Shown here: in pieces, positions 30,705 to 41,470 of the stretch | Layout: every line of letters begins with the position of its first letter | How positions within the stretch are numbered: position 1 is the stretch's first letter | DNA from: Notospermus geniculatus | Taxonomy: Eukaryota; Nemertea; Pilidiophora; Heteronemertea; Lineidae | Direction of reading: 5' to 3' | Assembly (NCBI GenBank): GCA_002633025.1 | Contig: NMRB01000288.1 | Span: 209,744-273,743, forward strand | DNA: 64,000 nt | Translations under genes and position numbers: made by a program | The notes under the pieces: model-generated | Database searches by the model: none | The model's input: the letters and a program-made list of their open reading frames with translations, nothing else | Told to the model about the DNA's origin: nothing

Positions 30705-31752
30705 AGGGCCTGTCACACTGAAGTAATTTTCAAAACGTCCTGCCCCGTCCTACAAAAATCGTAAAACGGGCTAGAACGTGTAACCCTTGGCAAAACAAGC
30801 CTGGTGGCGTTAAGGTTCACGTAGTGAAGTTAGTGTCGAAAAAATATCGCAATTGAGGGATACTGGGGCAGCATTTTAGAAATTCTGAACTTCCACCCGA
30901 CATGGCCCTAAGGATAGTTCATTGGTTTGCCACCAGAGAAGTTATGGCCCTACACGTAGAATCCAGGCAGTGCTCATCCAGGAGGCGATTACCTACACTC
31001 GACGAACGGTAGCCTGCTTTGTTCACCCACGTGGTGATGATCGACTCATTATTCACAGGGGAGGCAGGCAAGGCGTGTTGATTTCTAACTAGGCCTTTCA
31101 TAAGAGTTATCTACATTAATAATTCATACCTTCTCTCAAAAAGCGGTTAGTTTATTGTAACCTTTCTCCCACAAAATGTATCATTTTACGCAAACAGCAA
31201 ATTCGTTTGTGATGTTGATTTATACCTAACAATCCTGAAACCCCTACGCCTTCCAATAATAGGCTCGTCCTACCTGTGTTATTCTGCCATGTATTGGATA
31301 TCGCGAATGCACTGGGCATTAAACGCACTTTTTAGGTCAACTAACGAATATTACGGTCCCAGAAGAAATCCGAAGCAGCAAATGTATATCTACTTTTGAC
31401 TTATTAAGGTTATTCACTAAAAGTTCATCTTTATCGAAGGTTATCCGATTTTATTGGCTTCCAATCTTCAGCCTCACAATGAAAGTTTCCTGTATGAGTG
31501 CGAAGCCCTGTTTATGGTAATGTGAATAACCGCGCGATCGAAGAGTGAATCGGGCAAAACCGGTATGAAAATAATGGTCACTACGTGAACCAATAATGCC
31601 TCGATGTTCTGGAGCACCCTTCCCGTCCATGAAGTTCGTAAAAAAGACTAAAAAGTTGCCACTACGTCCACTCCCTTCGCACACAGTTTGAGCCCGTTCG
31701 GCAAAATATTCAAGAACGTACTGAGAACTGCCTCAGTGTGACAGGCCCTTAT
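30705..31752. mobile_element. ~1.05-kb TIR transposon, non-autonomous
   Basis: GGGCCTGTCACACTGAAGTA at the left and the inverse CAGTGTGACAGGCCC at 31735-31750. Subterminal right part matches 1-240 and 26240-26420. No transposase frame longer than ~77 codons. Flanks TAA and TAT do not give a clean duplication, so the superfamily is open. Confidence 0.72.
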
Positions 31753-32050
31753 TACTGGAACGTCATCTTCATGAAAAGATGGATGAGCCCAGAAAAAGAC
31801 TTATCAAATCCCAGAAATCGCCTGCAGAGTTGTGCGAAAAAGTAATTATCAAGAGTTTGTTTCATTTTCGTCTCAAAAAGCACGGTTATCTTTGACAGTT
31901 TCGAATGAGATTCACTTGAAAGAAACCGTTTAAAGGAAATTTGCGTTTACTGGAAAGAAACGGTACGTTTTTCAATTACGTCATCAATATTCTGAGTGCT
32001 GATTGGTCCAGCCTTCATCACGTGACACTGTTCATGAACGTGAAAAACTG

Positions 32051-32496
32051 GATAATACCACAGGCTGCCCAGGATTTGCTGCTCAATGAAACAGCATGTA
32101 ATTAAAAATGAAATAATTATTATCCATACGTAGGCCTATTCTTGTGCGAGTGCCAGCAACCGCACTTCACGTAATGTTAATTGACACTAATTGACAGCAT
32201 CGCCAGCGCCAGAGCCACACACTGGGCGCGCCTGACATCTAGCGGCGGTGGACAATACCATTATTATTTTATTGATCGTTGAGACCAGTGACACGCCCTT
32301 GGCACAGTATGTTAGGACGTGATAGTGCGGCTGGTCTCAACCGATTGATAGCTTCTGATACCCAACATCGGAACACATCGGGCGTTTCCGTCGAAGCTGG
32401 ATGGATTCTTGGATGACTAAACTGAGCTTGCGAGGCATTTTTTAATTACATGCTGTTTCATTGAGCAGCAAATCCTGGGCAGCCTGTGATAATACC
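32051..32496. mobile_element. Mutator-like element, 9-bp duplication
   Basis: The element proper is 32060-32487, flanked by GATAATACC at 32051-32059 and 32488-32496. Terminal repeats of ~50 bp, nearly perfect (ACAGGCTGCCCAGGATTTGC outermost). Unrelated in sequence to the other Mutator-like family at 21.3 and 55.0 kb. Confidence 0.88.
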
Positions 32497-32584
32497 ATCG
32501 ACGACTGTGATGTTCAAATGCTACTGAATCGTAAAGGAAATCAGTACACATCTAACTCAAGTACGTCAGAACATTTGTCGAAAC

Positions 32585-32798
32585 TTAAAGGAGCACGGTA
32601 TTGGATCTCAAGAGCGTTATTTGACTGCCGACGTAGAGGGAGCCACCTAGCGGTAGTAAGATAAACTACAAAAATGCATTATAAAATGTACGTAGTATTA
32701 GTAAATCGGGTCAATTCGCCGACAACGTAGTTAGTCCCTGGGTTGGAGAGTGGCGCGGTGGCGCTGGCTGTCGAGAAAAAGTGGCAATACCTCTTTAA
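32585..32798. mobile_element. TTAA-flanked MITE (TTAAAGGAGCACGGTAT), copy 1
   Basis: Close relative of 47905-48111: both contain TGACTGCCGA.GTAGAGGGAG, CCACCTAGCGG and GTCGAGAAAAAGTGGCAATAC. TTAA at each outer edge. Confidence 0.88.
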
Positions 32799-32811
32799 AG
32801 AGGTTTCTCGC

Positions 32812-33060
32812 CGCAAGAACTCCGACTCCAATAAGGATGTAACAGTTTTTTATTCATGGGCTGTAGGAGTTTCAAATCACATGAATATTTTTTTTACTTT
32901 TTACGTACTCCTTCATCAAGCTTATTAAAAAGCTGTATACATATATGTAAAGGAATTGGCCCTAATTAATGGGGTGTTGTTTATCAAACAGTTTCTTTGA
33001 TCAAAAGTGCTACATCTTTATACAACATCCAGGTTTTTAGAGGGACGTTTTAAATTACAG
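32812..33060. repeat. Dispersed repeat R
   Basis: AAGGATGTA.CA.TTTTTTATTCATG, TATATGTAAAGGAAT.GCCC and ATGGG.TGTTGTTTATCAAACA recur at 40470-40665 in the same order and strand. AT-rich; non-coding. Confidence 0.75.
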
Positions 33061-33124
33061 TTCTTAAGGGAAAGAACATTTTTACACTTGATTTTTGCGG
33101 AATAGAGGTATGTTTTCAAAACTT

Positions 33125-33372
33125 CACTCTTAGAAAAAAGGTTCTAAAAGGGTTCTTTGTCTGTCACTGTGGGAGAACCCTCTAAAAGGGTTCTATACAG
33201 AAGACTGTAGGTCCATAAAGAACCCTGAAAGGTTCTAATTGGAACCTTAGGGTTCTATTTGGAACCTTTAAGGGTTCTTTGTGGACCTATAGCGTTCTAT
33301 ATAGAACCCTTTTAGAGGGTTCTTCCACAGTGACAGCCAAAGAACCCTTTTAGAACCTTTTTTCTCAGAGTG
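33125..33372. mobile_element. Palindromic element built of GGTTCT heptamers
   Basis: Ends CACTCTTAGAAAAAAGGTTC and inverse at 33353-33372. Nearly every turn of the sequence holds GGTTCT or AGAACC, so the single strand can fold in many registers. ~248 bp. Confidence 0.85.
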
Positions 33373-33751
33373 TTGAGTCAAAGATCATCCCGATTTGTCA
33401 AATAGAAGCAGACGACGCTGTCCTAATTTGCATAAATTATGCACGTAAGCAATCACAATTTCCTGCCGACTTTCCTTCCACTGGAAGTGATTTACATACC
33501 GCCTGGTGGTTTTAACCTCGGGAGCCGCTACATTAATAGTTGATTAGTTTTTCCTCGATGGGGGTGGCGGCGGGGGTGCAAATGATTTCATGATGGTAGC
33601 GCTGCAGGATATCTGGTTGTTTTCATATGGGGGGGGGGGGTATTTCAAGGGCCCTGCTGGATGAAAACGCTTACCCTGAAATGTACAATTTAGATTGATT
33701 GACTAATTTTTACCTTAGTTCGGGGGCAACTTACGTCATTTGTCAATATTA

Positions 33752-33892
33752 CAGAATTTTCAGAAAGCACCCGAAACGCCAACGTGAATGTCTATCCGTT
33801 TGTTCGGTGCTCTCTTCGAAGCACCGAACAATGGGTTTGGTGTTGGCCTTAGCGTTGGCGTTTCGAGGCTTTGCGAAAACTCCCTGTCCTAC
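33752..33892. mobile_element. Imperfect fold-back
   Basis: ACCCGAAACGCCAACG paired with CGTTGGCGTTTCGAGG; a central TTCGGTGCTCTCTTCGAAGCACCGAA hairpin. The right arm ends AAAACTCCCT, reminiscent of the TAGGGAGG family. Confidence 0.6.
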
Positions 33893-33954
33893 CCATCGGT
33901 CACCCATCCACGTTGATATCGCGCTCAACGTTGCTTAACTTCTAGCTGCGAGGC

Positions 33955-34357
33955 CAACGCGCCAACCTGAGCGCGCTTGCGCCTCCGAGAAACTGCCGGA
34001 TCCGCTAGTTGCCGCGAGTTGCTTCGAGTTGCCTATGTTCTACCTTTCGGCGACTAGTTGTCTGCAGTTCCACTCAGATCCGTCGACCTGCGCCTGCATG
34101 CGACTGGTCAGTTGCTTGAATGTGAATATTCATTGAAAATCACGTGACGTATACCGAAAAAAGAAAATGGCGGCAGTGGAATGGACCGAGGGCATGGAAG
34201 ACGCGCTGTCGACATGAGCGTGCTGTTCAAGGTAACTGCCAGTTGCTCCGAGTTCCTCTTAATCGCTGAAACGTCGACCTGCGCGTGGTGGTTTTTTGAT
34301 CCGCGACGGATCCGTCGAGTTGCTTCAAGACGCAATGTCGACCTGTAAGCCCCTGCA
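33955..34357. mobile_element. Element S, partial copy
   Basis: CCTGAGCGCGCTTGCG, ACTGCCGGATCCGC, CCGAGGGCATGGAAGAC and a right end AATGTCGACCTGTAAGCCCC match 43550-43812. The left terminus of this copy was not found. The TCGAGTTGC word is repeated several times. Confidence 0.72.
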
Positions 34358-34782
34358 CATTCTGTGACTCACAGTTCAGTTTCAGTTTTCAGTCCCTGGA
34401 TGAATGACAGTTCCACTGATATCCATTGAAAGGTGACATTCTCCAAAGAAACGAACGCGCTAAGAAATTCTTCTTTGCTTTGAAACAAAAAACCGTAACA
34501 ACAGCCCCAACTGAAGAAACACTCTTGAATTAAGCCGTTAAGTTCGCTATTTCCTAAAGGTTTTACAAATCGGGTTTCATTTAGTCGTCACTAGATAATG
34601 AAAATTCAATCGCAATAGATTTTACAGAGAAAGCTTTAGGGATGAATAGTTAAATTGCAGAAATGCAAATTTATAAAGCTAACCGAGACAAGTGCAAGTC
34701 GAGCGGAAAAACGGGTTCGTGACTTAGTAAATATCTTTGAGGTGTTTAGAGTGTGTTTTCTCCAGTTGACCGCACACCTTAA
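34358..34782. other. No feature recognised
   Basis: Nothing supportable. Confidence 0.4.
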
Positions 34783-34913
34783 GGCTTCCTTTACATAGAA
34801 GTATACGGTATACGAAAACGCCGGTGGTTAACAATGGCTTCACGATCATGAATCCATTGAAGCCGTGTTACTCGGCGTTTTCGTATACCGTATACTTCTA
34901 TGTAAAGGAAGCC
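34783..34913. mobile_element. Fold-back element, first of a pair
   Basis: GGCTTCCTTTACATAGAAGT and onward through TATACGGTATACGAAAACGC, inverted exactly at the right. Arms ~40 bp. Confidence 0.88.
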
Positions 34914-35049
34914 AAAGGCCCTTATTACAAAGAAGCATATACGGTATACGAAAACGCCGGTTAACAAAGGCTTCAAATGGATTCAGACCGTGAAGCCATT
35001 GTTAACCGGCGTTTTCGTATACCGTATACTTCTATGTAATAGGGGCTTT
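34914..35049. mobile_element. Fold-back element, second of a pair
   Basis: Same inner palindrome (TATACGGTATACGAAAACGC, GGTTAACAA..GGCTTC) with different outer ends (GGCCCTTATTACA / TGTAATAGGGGCTTTA). Side by side with the previous one, with no spacer. Confidence 0.85.
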
Positions 35050-35685
35050 AAGGGACCGTAGAGGCTGCTTCCTCATTAACATTTTGATATGCTTACACAC
35101 CGATCAGTTGGCGACAGTATTGTACCTTTAGCCATTTGGGGCCAAAATCTGCCTGAAAAGTCCTTTTTTCGGTGACATCTGGAGAAGGGGACATTTGCCC
35201 CTGTCCCTGCACTAGCTACCATAGGTGGCCTAAAAGGGTGTCGGTAGCGATGTATTACCGGCGTGTATCAAGTGATAACATCAGCGAATGAGACAAATGA
35301 AAATGGCCCCTTGGTATTTCCCAACTCCGCCCTTAATCTGCAATAACACTCACTAGTCACCGCTATTCTCGTCAACCGGCGAGGCCATAAATTGAAACTA
35401 ATAGAAACATTCCGACGAATTGTTTAGAAAATCACTGGGGAAATCGTGACCGGCAAAAACCCTGCCGCTATCCGCAAGGAAATCATCATGAAATATCTGT
35501 GTCTGTTTTTTTTGCCCATAAAAATCGATGACACGGGATGAAATCGGGGGTGGAAGCTGTCACACCACAGGTGGGGTAGTTATAATCACGGGAACGGTGT
35601 TGCCATTTTTGACGGAGCGGAACAAAAATGAAAAGGGGACTGACCTACAAAACGGAACGGGCCTGATGGTGTGGGTGATGGTGTC
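35050..35685. other. No feature recognised except a TTAA-type end at 35048
   Basis: The first ~50 bp resemble the left end of 20682-20902; no right partner. Confidence 0.4.
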
Positions 35686-35853
35686 TAGGAGTTGTCAGCG
35701 AGTTGACCAATAGGTGTCACTACGGCCCAAATAAATGCATATAGCGGACCCAGTCATTATCGATCGAGCAGCAATCACGTAGATTTTCCTGTATATTGGT
35801 CCGCTAGAACTTTGCTGCCATCTGTTGGCAATATGCGCGGCTGACTGCTCCTA
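35686..35853. mobile_element. MITE family T, copy 1, TA-flanked
   Basis: TAGGAGTTGTCAGCGAGTTG to CGCGGCTGACTGCTCCTA. Over 85 percent like 53844-54012 by eye, including CATTATCGATCGAGCAGC. It has TA at both ends. Confidence 0.88.
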
Positions 35854-37667
35854 TTGTGTAAGTCAGTGCCAATGCCAACGCCAACTCAAAATGGTTTTTG
35901 TGAACTCCTCTTTCTGGGGAAGGGTTCCCCGATCAATGCAGACTAACATAGCCCTCAAAACAATCGATTATTGGAATATGTATTGTCCGAAAATAGATAT
36001 TACCGTCGGACATCCAAGTTGCCAGAGCGAGACAGACAGTCCATATTTTCCTTCTCCAACAATCCATGTGTCCATTGATTCCATGTTTTTCAAATACCCA
36101 ACTCAAAGCGAGGAACGCAGACTGACGAAATATGTAACCATTGTCGTAAAACAAACGCCCTTTTACGACACATGCATCAACAAAAGGACACACACACACA
36201 ATAGTTACTCACTACATTATATTGCCAAATTGACCCATGAAAGAGGAGCCAACCATTCAAAATGTCAAGAAATACAACTGAAGATTTTTTCACCTTTGAA
36301 GATGTTTGATCCAAAATGAGACAGGACATAGTAATAAAGTTCAAAGGATGACATTTAGCATGACCGCCTGAGAAAATACCGAATGAATGAACGGTTGGAT
36401 GTCAAAGGACACGGCGTTATCTTCCGTTAGGTGAAAACCAGGTTTCTTTGTTTATTTTTACGGTTCTTTTACGACCTCAAAGAATGGTTAGCGAAGAATT
36501 GAAACGGTCTTTGATGAAGTCAGGCTGTTGTTGTTTTTCTATCAGTTGTGGCTTTTGTTAATGGTAGATTTAGCGCCTTCTTGATTCTTAGTTTTTTCAG
36601 TGCCAATGGCAACTTCATTACTTCTACAAAAATACATAGGTACTAATTCTTTTAATCTCACTGAATGCCTGTCACATAGGTATTCATTGGAACACAATCT
36701 TTCAGAAGTTTCCAATAAATGTACCTGACGGTGTTCAGGTGCCTCTAAACATTTTGTGTACATTTTTGTGTACCTTTATTCTCATTTTCGACAAAATTGC
36801 CCTAGGCAGTGAAAGGGCCGTCGTATAGAGGTTCTTCACCGACGTCACAACTCTCCCGGATTAGAATTCAAATATGGCCGCCAGTCGTCCATCTTGAAAA
36901 TGTACTTTGCCTCATATTTCTTGAACAACACCACAAAGAATGTTCTGTGACAGTAAATTGGATTTCTTGGTGTCATAAGAAAGACATCTTGACTAATCAA
37001 GGCCTCCGGTCACTCCGCCCTTCGAACTACGCTCCCTTCACCCTTGACGACCACCGTTTGTCATCCTGCTCGCAGACAGGTCGTTCCATGGACCGCACAC
37101 ACCCCACCACTGTCAATGATAAATGCGTGTAATCCAATGTTTTGTGAATAAAACATGCATTAACGTATTAGATTATTCTTCATTTTGAGATTTTCATCGA
37201 TGCAAACCTCACAATGTTCCTATCTTCGTCATAAACCGCGCTTTCAGTAACGTTTGGCTGCTTCAGCCGCCACGCTCATGGGCGGCAAATGCGAGCGATA
37301 AATGCTACGGTGGTCGGCAAGGGTGGATGGAGCGAGTTCATAGGAGGAGTGACAGGAAGCCTTGGTTGGGCAAGATGAAGAAAGAGGACATCATCAGCTA
37401 ATAAATGTTATTTGCCAATTTCCAAAATAATTAGCCATGTCCACGAAATTAACAAATTAATCTCGGTTTCCTTTTTTTTGATACACACTGTATATCCAAG
37501 ATGTCGAGAGTCGCTTTTGTTCCCTAAGTTTTTAGTCACCAAATGGCTCTTGAGCCAAAAGTACTCACTGAATCGGGAAAGCACGGTATAGGGCTTCTGA
37601 ATTCGCCATCCAAAAATACATCCTTTTATCAAAGTCACAATGAAGTGTCTGGTTGCATTTTGCAACC
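35854..37667. other. Longest stretch without a supported feature
   Basis: A 164-codon frame begins inside MITE T (35825) and runs to 36319; its start being within a transposon and the absence of any motif argue against a gene. The frame at 36809-37132 is also unrecognised. No inverted ends or arrays seen. Confidence 0.4.
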
Positions 37668-37899
37668 ATATATGAGCAATAAAAAGGCAATTTCCAGAGT
37701 GTTTGCGAATTTTCGACCCCAACCGGGGTCTACTTCAGGCTGGAACTTTACAATCCGAAACTCTAGAACAGACTTAAGAACAGACTTTAGACCCCGGTTG
37801 GGGTCGAAAATTCGCAAACACTCTGGAAATTGCCTTTTTATTTATCATATATTGTGTGTCAATTTTTGTGCTTTTCATCTCTTTGGATATATGAGCAAT
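37668..37899 (+). mobile_element. Hammerhead-motif element, copy 7, fold-back form
   Basis: The element proper is 37681-37886, flanked by the 13-bp repeat ATATATGAGCAAT (37668-37680, 37887-37899). The two ~52-bp arms are perfect inverse copies, each with the GACCCCAACCGGGGTC hairpin; the right arm is followed by the family tail (ATTGTGTGTCAATTTTTGTG, CTTTT). A TTCCAG / CTGGAA pairing fits stem I on the minus-strand core. Confidence 0.85.
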
Positions 37900-37956
37900 G
37901 AGGCCATATTGTGACCCCTCGTTTCTTAGAAAAGGAAACCTTAAAGTCATATGCTC

Positions 37957-38155
37957 ACGAGAGCCGTCGATTCGAGTTTTTGTTCAAAAACGAGTTGAGA
38001 AAGTTTGTTAGCAATAGTGAGTTAGATAATGAAAAAATACTGTTTATGGTCACAGTCAATCATCAATCAGATTATTTCACATGGAAGCACGTCACTATCA
38101 CGTGACTTTCTTAACTCGTGTTTAAACAAAAACACGAAGCGACGGCTAGGGTAGC
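37957..38155. mobile_element. Fold-back with CCGTCGATTCG arms
   Basis: GAGCCGTCGATTCGAGTTTT pairs with AACACGAAGCGACGGCTAGG near 38130-38150, and ACGAGTTGAGAAAGT with ACTTTCTTAACTCGT. A third, direct arm copy follows at 38185-38230. Confidence 0.65.
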
Positions 38156-38471
38156 TCTTCATTCAATGTTCACTTGAATTTCGTAACTCGTGTTCGAAGA
38201 AAAATACGAATCGACGGCTAGGGCAGCTTTCATGGAGGTCTATCTTTAAAGCGATTTAGTCGCGGCAGTAAAAAATGACACTAAGACTAATTTCGTGGAC
38301 CAAGAAGTCCACAATTTCAAACTTAAAAATTTCGTATTTTAGCAGATTACAACCCTGGATAGGCCTAGATTTGCAGTTGACCGTGTTTTAAATGTTGTTC
38401 GAAGGCAGCAAAGCCACAGCAGTTGTGCAAATATGCACGTAGTAGACAATAAATTCCCGATAGATTAGTGC

Positions 38472-38965
38472 AATGGTCCATGGACCATGTGCTCACCTGG
38501 GTGAATGAACCAGAAGAACGAACAACAAGACAGTGTCAAGTCAATATGTTCCAGGGAAACATCATAAAAGCTAAGAACTTTCTTTGTGGTATTGTTCATG
38601 AGATATGAGCCAAGTACATTTTTCAAGATGGACGACTGGCGGCCATATTTGAAGTGCAATAGAGCTAAAATTTGGCAAACATCTTGAGGGTGTCTGTACA
38701 CATACATATTCGTAGGCCTACCAAGTTACGAGATTCTAGCTGCTATTACACTTTTTGTGTGACGAAAAGTTTTCGTTTTCGACCACCTGGTGGCCAAGCC
38801 ATCGGACCGAAACTTGGTGTCATAGGTTATCTGACTCAGGGGTATACAAGTACAAAGTTTCAGGTCAATAGCCCCAGCGGTTACGAAATGTGCCCTGCTA
38901 ACGGACGACGACGTCGACATACGCTGTCGCTGCACCACCGTGGGACTCACCAGGTGAATGGCGGC
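38472..38965. repeat. Dispersed repeat Q, long copy
   Basis: Starts ATGGTCCATGGACCATGTGC then CACCTGGGTGAATGAACCAG; shares ~120 bp with 21028-21150. Ends GTGGGACTCACCAGGTGAAT. Possibly a complete ~490-bp transposon. Confidence 0.65.
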
Positions 38966-39474
38966 GTTTGATTCTCAATTCAGTCACCTTGACTGGCATG
39001 ACCAGTTCGCTTTAATATCGAAACCAGATACGGAGGCAGTACAAGTGAAAAAAAAATCGAGTAGCACTCAAGGACGATGGAAAACAAGAAGTAAACTGAG
39101 GTAATAATATCGACATAACCTTCGCCAATCCATTAGCGGAAATGATAGCTTCTAGCAAGTTCATTAATCTCATTGCCTCGCGGGCAATAAAATCAGTGTT
39201 ACCAGTCACATAAACCTGATGAATATACACGGGATGACGATACTCCGATTGCCGCCCGCCGTACGTTGTTTATCTACTGTCATTGCGTTCACAAACAGAT
39301 AAACCGTCAAAATCCTTCTGCCGCCAGGTAACTCGTTTAAATCGACCGTAGTTTGATAATTCACGTCACGAAACGTGAATTTGTTGCTTCCCTGGACATA
39401 AATCTTAGCAAGACTCTTACAATTCTGTTAGCACGTACGCTGGGTATTTGTCAGTAAGATATTTATAGTATTAG
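38966..39474. other. No feature recognised
   Basis: Nothing supportable. Confidence 0.4.
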
Positions 39475-39915
39475 AAAAATCTTACGAAGATTTTTCAGAA
39501 TTCTTATAAGAATCTTATTAGATTCTTATAAGAATCTGATCAGATTCTTATAAGATTTTTCAGATCTTTATAAGAATCGTATCAGATTTTTCTAGATTTT
39601 TCAGATTCAGATTCTCTCAGCCTGATTTTTCATATAGGCCTAAGATTTTCCGGAAGAAAATACTTACTAACGAAGATTTACGAAGATTTTTCTGATTCTT
39701 ATAAGAATCTTATCAAATTCTTATCAGATTTTTCAGATTCTTATAAGAATCTACCAGATTTTTATAAAAAAATTTTAGATTCTTATAATTTCTTTCCGTC
39801 TGATTTTTCATATAAGATTTCGGAAGAAAATACTTACTAACGAAGATTTACGAAGATTGTTCAGATTTTATAAGAATCTTATCAGATAAGATTTTTAGAT
39901 TCTAACATTTTTCAA
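39475..39915. repeat. AT-rich AGATTCTTATAAGAATCT palindrome array
   Basis: Dense overlapping copies of TTCTTATAAGAA palindromes, plus a ~175-bp higher-order duplication (GGAAGAAAATACTTACTAAC at ~39651 and 39827). The strand is self-complementary nearly throughout. Confidence 0.85.
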
Positions 39916-39929
39916 AATCTCATTCCCTC

Positions 39930-40005
39930 AATTCCAGGGGATTTAGATCCCTGTCACACCAGGACCTGCGGCATGCTAAGCGGCTGTGACAACCACAAGG
40001 CTGGC
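39930..40005 (-). mobile_element. tRNA-like head adjoining a GGTGTGA-family end
   Basis: Minus strand: GTGGTTGTCACAGCCGC-TTAGC, CCGCAGGTCCT (tRNA-like D arm and anticodon arm), then GGTGTGACAGGGATC, the MITE terminus, beginning at 39960. Same join as at 11899/11900 and 25131/25132. Confidence 0.65.
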
Positions 40006-40469
40006 TGGAGACCTTGCACATTTCATAGACTCAAAAGAACTGCATTAACCGAATGCAAAATCATCACAGGACACTTTTTCAGTCAGAATCCTTTGAGACG
40101 GGGAAAAATAAACCGCACGAAAATTTCGAAGCAATCGAAAAATGATATTCTTTGAAGACAATATTATTACCATCCCGTTGGGTATTTCTGAACCGCTACA
40201 AAGCCACAACAAAATCGAAACCAGAAAATCCGATTTGAATTCCAAATTGTCCATACTTTGAATTACCCATCCATTATGCCCGGTGAGTACATGTATAAAG
40301 AATTTCTTGGCTCGAGGGGCGACGAGATGATCAATCATATTAATACTGTAAAGTCCTATTTAAGAGGTCATGTTGCCAGACGCCAAAATTAATTAGTAGG
40401 TCAGTGGTACTCGCGTTTAGAAAAAGGGTCTTTTTGAAGAGGCCGTGTCGCCTTACGATATCAGAGCCC

Positions 40470-40665
40470 ATTAAGGATGTAGCACTTTTTATTCATGAGT
40501 TGTTGGATAGATGAAAGTTTTAAATTTTTTTTACCTACCTCAATCTTCATTAAGCTAATTAAAAGTTGTATATGTAAAGGAATAGCCCCTTATTAATGGG
40601 ATGTTGTTTATCAAACACTTTCTTTGATCAAACGTTATATTTGTATATACAACTTCCGAGTTTTT
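40470..40665. repeat. Dispersed repeat R, second copy
   Basis: See 32812-33060. Shares AAAGGAATAGCCCC-like and TGTTGTTTATCAAACA words. Confidence 0.72.
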
Positions 40666-40844
40666 TTTTAAATTTTAGATGGCGTACTCAATTACTACTC
40701 ATGTTCCGCACTTGGATAAGGTCACAGAGACCAGGCTTTGCTACTGGGGTCTAGCTCCTCCAAAATTACCATATAAAAAAGTCAGTGCAACATTTTTTAT
40801 GTACACTTTGGGGGAGGGAGGGGGGTCATAAAAAGTCTACTCTC

Positions 40845-41441
40845 NNNNNNNNNNNNNNNNNNNNNNNNNNNNNNNNNNNNNNNNNNNNNNNNNNNNNNNN
40901 NNNNNNNNNNNNNNNNNNNNNNNNNNNNNNNNNNNNNNNNNNNNNNNNNNNNNNNNNNNNNNNNNNNNNNNNNNNNNNNNNNNNNNNNNNNNNNNNNNNN
41001 NNNNNNNNNNNNNNNNNNNNNNNNNNNNNNNNNNNNNNNNNNNNNNNNNNNNNNNNNNNNNNNNNNNNNNNNNNNNNNNNNNNNNNNNNNNNNNNNNNNN
41101 NNNNNNNNNNNNNNNNNNNNNNNNNNNNNNNNNNNNNNNNNNNNNNNNNNNNNNNNNNNNNNNNNNNNNNNNNNNNNNNNNNNNNNNNNNNNNNNNNNNN
41201 NNNNNNNNNNNNNNNNNNNNNNNNNNNNNNNNNNNNNNNNNNNNNNNNNNNNNNNNNNNNNNNNNNNNNNNNNNNNNNNNNNNNNNNNNNNNNNNNNNNN
41301 NNNNNNNNNNNNNNNNNNNNNNNNNNNNNNNNNNNNNNNNNNNNNNNNNNNNNNNNNNNNNNNNNNNNNNNNNNNNNNNNNNNNNNNNNNNNNNNNNNNN
41401 NNNNNNNNNNNNNNNNNNNNNNNNNNNNNNNNNNNNNNNNN
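40845..41441. other. Assembly gap (597 N)
   Basis: Preceded by a G-rich run (GGGGGAGGGAGGGGGG) and followed by a run of C. Long open frames reported across N have no meaning. Confidence 0.99.
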
Positions 41442-41470
41442 CCCCCCCCCCCGCGAGCCATTCGCTTTAA
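41442..41470. mobile_element. Right end of a TTAA-flanked MITE cut by the gap
   Basis: CCCCGCGAGCCATTCGCTTTAA is the exact terminus of the element at 45292-45680; the body must lie in the gap. Confidence 0.75.

Noticed and set aside
35825-36319. 164-codon open frame
   Set aside because: It starts inside a MITE and has no recognisable motif; one frame of this length in 64 kb is expected by chance.
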